NCBI GenBank assembly: GCA_023392115.1 | Contig: JAEVZT010000130.1 | Span: 1-6,212 of the forward strand | Origin: Chloroflexota bacterium | Lineage (GTDB): Bacteria > Chloroflexota > Anaerolineae > Aggregatilineales > Phototrophicaceae | Direction of reading: 5' to 3' | Length of the DNA stretch: 6,212 bases | Shown here: positions 1-5,253 of the stretch, piece by piece | Position numbering within the stretch: position 1 is the first letter of the stretch | Layout of the letters: each line of letters begins with the position of its first letter | Notes under the pieces: generated by a model | The model's database searches: none | Told to the model about the DNA's origin: nothing | What the model saw: only the letters and a program-made list of their open reading frames with translations | Translations under genes and position numbers: made by a program

Positions 1-612
1 CTGCTGCTGGTGCTGGTCGCCGCGCGGCTGGTGATGACTCCGGCGTTCGTCTCGTTCGAGTACCACCGTCCGGGTTTTCCTGCCGACTTCTACGGCTTCA
101 CGCGCGAGGATCGCCTGACCTACGCGCCGTATGCCATTCACTACTTGCTCAGTGGCGAGGACATCGACTACCTCGGCGGGCTAACCTTCCCCGACGGGCA
201 GCCGCTGTTCAACGCGCGGGAACTGCGTCACATGGTTGACGTGAAAGCGTTTACACAGTTAGCGTTCGCTTTCGCCGTCGTCGCGGGCGCGCTGGCGTTC
301 GGCGCTGCCTTTTATTTGCGCCGCAGCCCTGAGATCTTGCGCGCCGCCCTGCGCGACGGTGCGCTGCTGACGATCGCCATCATCGCCGCGATCGCCATCA
401 CTGCTGTTTTCAACTGGGAATTCTTCTTCACCAGCTTCCACCAGCTCTTCTTTGAAAGCGGAACGTGGCAGTTCCTCTACTCCGACACGCTGATCCGCCT
501 GTTCCCTGAGCAGTTCTGGTTCGACGCGGCGCTGACGCTCGGCGGCATGACGCTTCTCGGCGCGATTCTCGTGCTGATCGTCACCCTGCGCAGGGGAACA
601 AAAGCGCCGTAA
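1..612 (+). CDS. TIGR01906/DUF1461 (Lit-like) integral membrane protein, 5' end missing
   Basis: The frame is open from base 1 to the TAA at 610-612, giving 203 residues with the N-terminus cut off by the window edge. The GTG at 10 is probably internal, because it would fall inside the first hydrophobic helix. The visible order is a partial helix (residues 1-14), an extracytoplasmic segment with FEYHRPGFP (19-27), helices near 84-106, 120-138 and 176-197, and the aromatic stretch NWEFFFTSFHQLFF (138-151). This pattern is typical of the TIGR01906/DUF1461 family. As I recall, that family includes lipoprotein intramolecular transacylase Lit, which moves an acyl chain from the lipid glyceryl group to the N-terminal cysteine of lipoproteins and uses two conserved histidines. 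Candidate histidines here are H77 (in NARELRHMVDVK) and H147 (in TSFHQLFF). Family assignment is fairly secure, but the transacylase role is inferred. It lies 66 bases before yvcK, which has its own promoter, so the two need not share a function. Confidence 0.82.
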   Translation: MLLVLVAARLVMTPAFVSFEYHRPGFPADFYGFTREDRLTYAPYAIHYLLSGEDIDYLGGLTFPDGQPLFNARELRHMVDVKAFTQLAFAFAVVAGALAFGAAFYLRRSPEILRAALRDGALLTIAIIAAIAITAVFNWEFFFTSFHQLFFESGTWQFLYSDTLIRLFPEQFWFDAALTLGGMTLLGAILVLIVTLRRGTKAP

Positions 613-617
613 ATCCT

Positions 618-646
618 TTGACATCCATAGGATCGGGTGTTAATCT
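618..646 (+). promoter_or_regulatory. Sigma70-type promoter for yvcK-gap (TTGACA, 17-base spacer, extended -10)
   Basis: A perfect -35 box TTGACA lies at 618-623. A 17-base spacer follows, then TAATCT at 641-646, which matches TATAAT at the key positions 1, 2 and 6. A TG at 638-639, one base before the -10, makes it an extended -10. It begins 6 bases after the stop of the upstream gene and sits in the only suitable gap before yvcK. Transcription would start near 652-654, giving a leader of about 25 bases before the ATG at 679. This is the best promoter in the window and probably drives yvcK and gap, and by read-through the genes beyond. Confidence 0.75.
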
Positions 647-678
647 TTATCGTATTGTCGAAGGCGTTTCGGTTGCCA

Positions 679-2004
679 ATGAACCTTCCAAACGCGCTCA
701 GCAAGTGGTTTATTCCGGGCATCGGCGTTAAGCGATGGATTCTGCTGCTGCTGATCGGCGTGTTGGTGGTCGCGGTGAGCATCGCTTTCGCCATACTCGA
801 ACTCGCACATACAGAAATCATCGCTCGCCTGCTGCCCGTTATGGGATGGTTAGGAATTATCACGACAGCGCTGATCGGGCTGGGGCTGATCGCCCTGTCA
901 TTGATGATGCTGTCGCGGAACATCCTTGCGCCTTACCGCAAGCTGTATCAGGGGCGCGTCATCGACGCGGTCTACACCCACAGCCGGCGCAATCGCGGTC
1001 TAAAAGTCGTCGCCATCGGCGGCGGAACGGGACTTCCCGCCGTGCTCAAGGGAATGAAGAGCCATACCAGCAATGTCACGGCGATCGTGACAGTCGCCGA
1101 CGACGGCGGGAGTTCGGGTCGTCTCCGCCGCGATCTTGGCGTCCTTCCCCCCGGCGATCTGCGCAATAACATTGCAGCCCTTGCCGACGACGAAAGCCTG
1201 ATGACGCGCCTGTTCCAGTATCGTTTCAGCAACGGTGATCTTGGTGGTCATGCCTTCGGCAACCTGTTCATTAGCGCGCTGGCGGGCGTAACCGGCAGTC
1301 TGGAAACGGCGCTGATCGAGACTGAACGCGTGCTCAACATACAGGGAAGTGTCCTGCCCGCCACGCTCGAAGACGTCGCGCTCGTCGCGTCGGTGTGGCT
1401 GCCGGGCAATCGTAAGGCGGTCACCATCCGCGGCGAATCGAACATTACCGAAGCGGGCGGACGGGTTGAACTCCTCGCGCTCGACCCGGTGGATGTACAA
1501 GCCTACGAGGGCAGCATTCAGGCGATCCTGAATGCCGACATGGTGATTCTGGGACCCGGCAGCCTGTACACGAGCATCCTGCCGAACATCCTTGTACGCG
1601 GGATCGCGGGGGCGCTTCGCGCGACGAGCGCCTATAAAGTCTACCTCTGCAACATCGCGACGCAGCCGGGTGAAACCGGGGGCTATACGGTCGCCGACCA
1701 CGTGATCGCGCTCGAACGGCACATCGGGCGCGGCGTCTTTCAGGCGGTGCTGGCGAACAATGCCTACCCGACGGAGAACGCCGGGGTCAACACGCGCTAT
1801 GTCCAGCCCGCTCCAGAAAATCACGAGATTTTGCAGCGGTACGAAGTGCATTACACCGACCTTGTGGATTCAGACCGTCCGTGGCGACACGATCCCGACA
1901 AAATCGTCAGGGCGATCTTGCGCCTGAGCGCAGCGGAACGAGGAGCTTCCCTCAAGACGCCGCCGGCAGGCGAAGTGACTTCTCACTATGTTAAGGAGAC
2001 ATAA
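679..2004 (+). CDS. yvcK: Membrane-anchored YvcK/CofD-like protein (gluconeogenesis factor family)
   Basis: This 441-residue protein has two predicted N-terminal membrane helices (about 20-40 and 56-78) and a cytoplasmic YvcK/UPF0052 domain of the CofD-like superfamily from about residue 108. Family motifs in order are [11 protein letters not shown] (110-120), [10 protein letters not shown] (141-150), PPGDLRNN (157-164), GGHAFGNLF (189-197), LGPGSLYTS (291-299) and [10 protein letters not shown] (324-333). In Bacillus subtilis YvcK is needed for growth on gluconeogenic carbon sources, affects cell-wall synthesis and binds UDP-sugars. No enzyme reaction is firmly known, and the CofD transferase reaction should not be assumed. 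I chose ATG 679 because the in-frame GTG at 637 overlaps the TG of the extended -10 and lies upstream of the expected transcription start. A modest GAAGG at 660-664 is 14 bases from the ATG. The longer version would add 14 residues. The gene ends 2 bases before gap, unlike the rapZ-yvcK-whiA arrangement of Firmicutes. Confidence 0.93.
   Translation: MNLPNALSKWFIPGIGVKRWILLLLIGVLVVAVSIAFAILELAHTEIIARLLPVMGWLGIITTALIGLGLIALSLMMLSRNILAPYRKLYQGRVIDAVYTHSRRNRGLKVVAIGGGTGLPAVLKGMKSHTSNVTAIVTVADDGGSSGRLRRDLGVLPPGDLRNNIAALADDESLMTRLFQYRFSNGDLGGHAFGNLFISALAGVTGSLETALIETERVLNIQGSVLPATLEDVALVASVWLPGNRKAVTIRGESNITEAGGRVELLALDPVDVQAYEGSIQAILNADMVILGPGSLYTSILPNILVRGIAGALRATSAYKVYLCNIATQPGETGGYTVADHVIALERHIGRGVFQAVLANNAYPTENAGVNTRYVQPAPENHEILQRYEVHYTDLVDSDRPWRHDPDKIVRAILRLSAAERGASLKTPPAGEVTSHYVKET
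1993..1998 (+). promoter_or_regulatory. Ribosome binding site for gap, inside the end of yvcK
   Basis: AAGGAG at 1993-1998 is a near-complete Shine-Dalgarno sequence 8 bases before the gap ATG at 2007. It lies within the last codons of yvcK, whose TAA is at 2002-2004. Ribosomes finishing yvcK would therefore clear this site, which suggests coupled translation. Confidence 0.85.
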
Positions 2005-2006
2005 GC

Positions 2007-3017
2007 ATGGCAATTCGTGTAGGTATCAACGGCTTCGGTCGTATTGGTCGACAGGTGGTACGTGTTCTGCGCGAGCAGTATGCGGGCGAAGTCGACATCG
2101 TCGCCTTCAATGACCTCGGCGATCTCAACACCATGGCGCACCTGTTCAAGTACGACTCGAACTACGGTCGCTTCAACGGCACGGTCGAAAAGCGCGAAAG
2201 CGCGCTGATCATCGACGGCGACGAACTCAAGGCGCTGGCGGAAAAAGACCCCGCCAACCTGCCGTGGGGTGACCTCGGCTGCGACATCGTCATTGAGAGC
2301 ACCGGGCGCTTCACCGACAAGGAGTCGGCGGGCAAGCACATTCAGGCGGGCGCGAAGAAGGTCATCATTTCCGCCCCTGCCAAGAATGAAGACATCACGA
2401 TCTGCCTCGGCGTCAACGAGGAGAAGTACGACCCGGCGAATCACCACGTCGTTTCGAACGCGTCGTGCACGACCAACTGCCTCGCCCCCGCGGCGAAGGT
2501 TGTCAACGATCGCTTCGGCATCAAGCACGCGCTGATGACGACCATCCACAGCTACACCAACGATCAGCAGCTGCTTGACCTGCCGCACAAAGACCTGCGC
2601 CGCGCGCGTGCTGCCGCGCTCAGCATGATCCCGACGACGACCGGCGCCGCTAAGGCGGTTTCGCTCGTCATTCCGGAACTCAAGGGCAAGTTCGACGGCA
2701 TGGCGATCCGCGTCCCGACCCCGACGGTGTCGCTGGTGGACTTCGTCGCCGTCCTTGAAAACCCGACCAACACGCAGGATTTGATCGCCGCGTTTGAAGA
2801 AGCATCGAACGGGCGCATGAAGGGTGTCCTCGGCGTCTCGCACGAACCGCTGGTATCGATCGACTACAAGGGCGATCCGCGTTCAAGCATCATCGACGCC
2901 ATGTCGTCGCAGGTCATGGACGGCACGCTGGCGAAGGTTGTCACGTGGTACGACAACGAATGGGGTTATTCGTGCCGCGTCGCCGATCTCGTCAAGTACA
3001 TGGGTGACCGGCTGTAA
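2007..3017 (+). CDS. gap: Type I glyceraldehyde-3-phosphate dehydrogenase (NAD-type)
   Basis: This enzyme oxidises and phosphorylates glyceraldehyde 3-phosphate to 1,3-bisphosphoglycerate in the cytoplasm, reversibly. At 336 residues it has normal family length. The Rossmann start is [11 protein letters not shown] (5-15). The catalytic cysteine is C154 in SNASCTTNC, and its partner is H181 in TIHSYTND; their 27-residue spacing matches well-studied bacterial enzymes. D36 in AFNDL, and the leucine-proline pair in [12 protein letters not shown], are marks of NAD rather than NADP preference, as in glycolytic GapA as opposed to B. subtilis GapB. R235 in MAIRVPTP and the C-terminal WYDNEWGYS are also standard. 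The start is fixed by the AAGGAG 8 bases upstream. It is followed by an intrinsic terminator, so it may be expressed more strongly than pgk. No truncation or missing catalytic residue is seen. Confidence 0.98.
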   Translation: MAIRVGINGFGRIGRQVVRVLREQYAGEVDIVAFNDLGDLNTMAHLFKYDSNYGRFNGTVEKRESALIIDGDELKALAEKDPANLPWGDLGCDIVIESTGRFTDKESAGKHIQAGAKKVIISAPAKNEDITICLGVNEEKYDPANHHVVSNASCTTNCLAPAAKVVNDRFGIKHALMTTIHSYTNDQQLLDLPHKDLRRARAAALSMIPTTTGAAKAVSLVIPELKGKFDGMAIRVPTPTVSLVDFVAVLENPTNTQDLIAAFEEASNGRMKGVLGVSHEPLVSIDYKGDPRSSIIDAMSSQVMDGTLAKVVTWYDNEWGYSCRVADLVKYMGDRL

Positions 3018-3053
3018 GCGGGAACGCCCCGGTTCGACGTTGTGAGTTTTCAG

Positions 3054-3082
3054 AGGCGAGGGCGTTTCCCCTCGCCTTTTTT
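3054..3082 (+). terminator. Intrinsic terminator between gap and pgk
   Basis: AGGCGAGGG (3054-3062) and CCCTCGCCT (3069-3077) form a perfect 9-base-pair stem with a 6-base loop, followed directly by T residues to 3082 (six in a row counting the last stem base). On the reverse strand the stem is not followed by a T tract, so it acts on + strand transcripts only. It lies 36 bases after the gap stop and 29 bases before the pgk start. That gap is too short for an obvious new promoter, so partial read-through is the likely way pgk is transcribed. Confidence 0.92.
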
Positions 3083-3102
3083 GTGTAGACGGAGACAAAC
3101 CT

Positions 3103-3107
3103 AAGGA
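3103..3107 (+). promoter_or_regulatory. Ribosome binding site for pgk
   Basis: AAGGA at 3103-3107 precedes the ATG at 3112 by only 4 bases, somewhat closer than usual. It is the best Shine-Dalgarno match in the short stretch between the terminator and the gene. A GGAG at 3091-3094 is too far away (17 bases). Confidence 0.6.
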
Positions 3108-3111
3108 CAAA

Positions 3112-4290
3112 ATGACGGTTAGAGACATCGATCTGAAGGGCAAACGCGTCCTCATGCGCGTTGATTTCAACGTTCCGCTGGAAGGTGGAACCATCACCGA
3201 CGACACGCGCATCCGCGCCGCCGTGCCGACGATCAAGCACATCCTCGAACAGCAGCCGAAAGCCGTGATCTTGATGTCGCATCTCGGGCGTCCAAAGGGC
3301 GGACCCGACCCGAAATACTCGCTCGCCCCGGTCGCCCCGGCGCTGTCGGCGCACATCGGGCGTGACGTGCAGTTCGTCGCCGAAGCGGTTGGCGAAACCG
3401 CCGAGTCGGCAGTCGCCAATGCCCCCGACGGCGCGGTGCTGCTGCTCGAAAACACCCGCTTTTACCCCGGCGAGGAAAAGAACAACGCCGATCTGTCGGC
3501 GCAAATGGCGAAACTCGGCGACGTGTTCGTCATGGACGCCTTCGGCTCGGCGCACCGCGCCCACTCGTCCACCGTCGGCGTGACCGAACACCTGCCATCG
3601 GTAGCGGGCTTCCTCATGGAAAAAGAGATCAACTATCTGGCGAGCGCGATCGAGAACCCGAAACGCCCGTTCGTCGCCATCCTCGGCGGAGCGAAGGTGT
3701 CGGACAAGATCCTCGTCATCGAAACGCTGCTCAACAAGGTTGACCGCCTGCTGATCGGCGGCGGCATGGCGAACACGTTCTTCAAGGCGAAGGGCTATGA
3801 GATCGGTACTTCGCTTGTCGAAGATGACGCACTCGAGACGGCGCGTAAGCTGATCGAAAGCGGCGGCGATAAGCTGGTGCTGCCGGTCGACGCCGTGATC
3901 GGCGACAAGTTCGCCGACGACGCGCAGACGAAGACCATCGATGTGTCGCAGGGCGTGCCCTCGGGCTGGGGCATCTACGACATCGGACCGAAGAGCGTTG
4001 AACTGTTCAAGGGACACCTGAGCGACGCCAACACGATCGTCTGGAACGGTCCTATGGGCGTGTTCGAGAAGCAGCCGTTCGCCGAAGGTACGCGCGCGGT
4101 CGCCCGCCTGCTCGCCGAACGCACGGCGGCCGGCGCAGTCACGATCATCGGCGGCGGCGACTCGGTCGCGGCGATCGAGGAAGCCGGGCTGGCAGACCAG
4201 ATCACGCATATTTCGACCGGCGGCGGCGCGAGCCTCGAAATGCTCGAAGGCAAGACGCTCCCCGGCGTCGCCGCGCTGAAGGATAAGTAA
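3112..4290 (+). CDS. pgk: Phosphoglycerate kinase
   Basis: This cytoplasmic enzyme transfers the acyl phosphate of 1,3-bisphosphoglycerate to ADP, making ATP and 3-phosphoglycerate, and runs in reverse in gluconeogenesis. The 392 residues match the usual bacterial length. N-terminal substrate-domain motifs are RVDFNVPL (16-23), SHLGRPKG (56-63), [14 protein letters not shown] (111-124) and [12 protein letters not shown] (142-153). C-terminal nucleotide-domain motifs are LGGAKVSDK (191-199), a GGGMANTFF motif, WNGPMGVFE (311-319), GGGDS (347-351) and STGGGAS (368-374). The family's usual NDAF reads MDAF here (M141). Basic substrate-binding residues such as R60, R116 and R149 are present, so the enzyme is expected to be active. 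It sits behind the terminator following gap, with no convincing promoter of its own, and is separated from tpiA by a 190-base spacer. Confidence 0.98.
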   Translation: MTVRDIDLKGKRVLMRVDFNVPLEGGTITDDTRIRAAVPTIKHILEQQPKAVILMSHLGRPKGGPDPKYSLAPVAPALSAHIGRDVQFVAEAVGETAESAVANAPDGAVLLLENTRFYPGEEKNNADLSAQMAKLGDVFVMDAFGSAHRAHSSTVGVTEHLPSVAGFLMEKEINYLASAIENPKRPFVAILGGAKVSDKILVIETLLNKVDRLLIGGGMANTFFKAKGYEIGTSLVEDDALETARKLIESGGDKLVLPVDAVIGDKFADDAQTKTIDVSQGVPSGWGIYDIGPKSVELFKGHLSDANTIVWNGPMGVFEKQPFAEGTRAVARLLAERTAAGAVTIIGGGDSVAAIEEAGLADQITHISTGGGASLEMLEGKTLPGVAALKDK

Positions 4291-4307
4291 TTAGGTTTTG
4301 CCCGCGC

Positions 4308-4320
4308 CGTGAAGTTCACG
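4308..4320. other. Short perfect palindrome CGTGAA-G-TTCACG
   Basis: CGTGAA and TTCACG are perfect inverted copies around a single G, 18 bases after the pgk stop. The one-base centre makes a stable RNA hairpin unlikely, so if functional it would more probably be a protein-binding operator. No regulator can be named, and a chance palindrome is quite possible. Confidence 0.35.
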
Positions 4321-4328
4321 TGCCATTG

Positions 4329-4421
4329 GTGCAACCTCACCCCGTTTCGCTTCGCTCAACCGCCCCTCTCCATACGGAGAGGTGCAGCACGACCGTAGGT
4401 TGTGCGGGGTGAGGTTTGCAC
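4329..4421. repeat. Compound REP-like palindromic element between pgk and tpiA
   Basis: The outer arms are GTGCAACCTCACCCCG (4329-4344) and CGGGGTGAGGTTTGCAC (4405-4421), which pair over 16 bases with one bulged T. Inside are two more hairpins: CCTCTCC/GGAGAGG (4365-4371 and 4376-4382, loop ATAC), and GCACGACC/GGTTGTGC (4387-4394 and 4398-4405, loop GTA, one G-U pair; it shares base 4405 with the outer stem). The whole can fold as a branched cruciform or clover-like RNA. The CCTCACCCC...CCTCTCC...GGAGAGG...GGGGTGAGG pattern resembles short intergenic repeats common in GC-rich bacteria, but copy number cannot be seen in this window. T-rich sequence at 4425-4433 follows, so it might also end or slow transcription after pgk. 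No coding potential is apparent. Confidence 0.75.
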
Positions 4422-4446
4422 TAGTTTGTTTTTAGTCTGTCATTTC

Positions 4447-4466
4447 CGAGGGGGGCTTACCCCTCG
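4447..4466 (+). other. Hairpin directly upstream of the tpiA ribosome binding site
   Basis: CGAGGGG (4447-4453) and CCCCTCG (4460-4466) make a perfect 7-base-pair stem with a 6-base loop. It ends two bases before the Shine-Dalgarno sequence and has no T tract, so it is not a typical terminator. It may shape translation initiation of tpiA or stabilise a processed mRNA end. Its GAGGGG strand could instead pair with CCCCTC at 4363-4368 in the preceding repeat, giving competing folds. The function is inferred only. Confidence 0.5.
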
Positions 4467-4468
4467 AC

Positions 4469-4475
4469 AAAGGAG
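4469..4475 (+). promoter_or_regulatory. Ribosome binding site for tpiA
   Basis: AAAGGAG at 4469-4475 is a strong Shine-Dalgarno match 5 bases before the ATG at 4481, fixing the tpiA start. It is left unpaired by the hairpin just upstream. Confidence 0.85.
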
Positions 4476-4480
4476 TCGTC

Positions 4481-5251
4481 ATGCGTCAACCCATCATTGC
4501 CGGTAACTGGAAGATGTTCAAGACCGTGCAGGAATCGGTCGATTTTGTGAAAGAACTCGCGCCGCGCCTCGCACCGTTCTCCGGCGTCGAGCGCGTCGTC
4601 TGCCCGACATTCGTCGCGCTCGTCCCGGTCGCCGACGCTCTGCGCGGCACATCGATCAAGGTCGGCGCGCAGAATCTGCACTGGGAGAAGCAGGGCGCGT
4701 TCACGTCGCAGATCGCCCCGACCATGCTTCAAGGGCTGGTCGAGTACGTCATCATCGGGCACTCGGAAGCCCGCGCCTATCTCCACGAAACTGACGCCGA
4801 GATCAATAAGAAGGTCAAGGCGGCGCTGGCGCACGGTTTGAAGCCGATCCTCGCCGTCGGCGAAAGCCTTGAGCAGAACGAAGCCGGTGAAACGCAGGCG
4901 TTTGTCGGCGGGCAGGTGCGCGCCGCGCTTGAAGGCGTCACGGCTTCCGACATGGCGAATGTCGTCATCGCCTATGAGCCGATCTGGGCAATTGGCACGG
5001 GCAAGAACGCCAGCGGCGATCTCGCGAACAGTATCATCGGCGGCACGATCCGCGCCACGCTCGCCGAGTTGTATGGGCGTGAAGTTGCCGACACGATCCG
5101 CATTCAGTACGGCGGCAGCGTCAAGCCGGATAACATGGCGGAATATATGAGCCAGCCCGATATCGACGGAGCGCTGGTCGGCGGCGCGTCGCTCAAGGTC
5201 GACGACTTCACGCGGCTTGTCGAAGCGGCAGCACAGGCGAAAGGCGTCTAG
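4481..5251 (+). CDS. tpiA: Triosephosphate isomerase
   Basis: This cytoplasmic TIM-barrel enzyme interconverts dihydroxyacetone phosphate and glyceraldehyde 3-phosphate. The 256 residues are normal length. Catalytic residues are N9 and K11 (AGNWKM), H94 (IIGHSEAR) and E166 (AYEPIWAIGTGK, including the flexible loop 6 at about 167-175). The phosphate-binding motifs YGGSV (210-214) and ALVGGASL (231-238) are also intact. Several sites that are usually well conserved differ: GHSERR reads GHSEAR (A97), the cysteine of LCVGE is alanine (A125), and GAFTGE reads GAFTSQ. None removes a catalytic residue, so activity is expected. The start is set by AAAGGAG 5 bases upstream. It follows pgk after a repeat-bearing spacer, and the next gene begins 2 bases after its TAG, so the two are probably cotranscribed and translationally coupled. 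Confidence 0.98.
   Translation: MRQPIIAGNWKMFKTVQESVDFVKELAPRLAPFSGVERVVCPTFVALVPVADALRGTSIKVGAQNLHWEKQGAFTSQIAPTMLQGLVEYVIIGHSEARAYLHETDAEINKKVKAALAHGLKPILAVGESLEQNEAGETQAFVGGQVRAALEGVTASDMANVVIAYEPIWAIGTGKNASGDLANSIIGGTIRATLAELYGREVADTIRIQYGGSVKPDNMAEYMSQPDIDGALVGGASLKVDDFTRLVEAAAQAKGV
5240..5244 (+). promoter_or_regulatory. Ribosome binding site supporting a CTG start at 5254
   Basis: AAAGG at 5240-5244, inside the last tpiA codons, lies 9 bases before CTG at 5254. No ATG, GTG or TTG exists in this frame between here and TTG 5299. The TTG 5299 and ATG 5311 candidates lack a good Shine-Dalgarno sequence. The arrangement (TAG, two bases, start codon) mirrors yvcK-gap (TAA, two bases, ATG). 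Confidence 0.5.
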
Positions 5252-5253
5252 CA

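Noticed and set aside
1000..1851. Long open frame on the - strand opposite yvcK
   Set aside because: It is a shadow of GC-rich codon use in yvcK. It has no recognisable motif, an arginine-rich low-complexity composition, and lies entirely over a clear conserved gene.
3022..3035. GAAC...GTTC inverted repeat just before the gap terminator
   Set aside because: Only four base pairs around a six-base loop, easily due to chance.
2992..4209. 405-codon - strand open frame opposite pgk
   Set aside because: It overlaps gap's end, the terminator and most of pgk, shows no family motif, and its composition fits antisense reading of GC-rich codons.
4416..4445. Possible promoter TTGCAC with a downstream TCATTT/GTCATT before tpiA
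   Set aside because: Both boxes match consensus at only two or three positions, so it is not supportable as a promoter.
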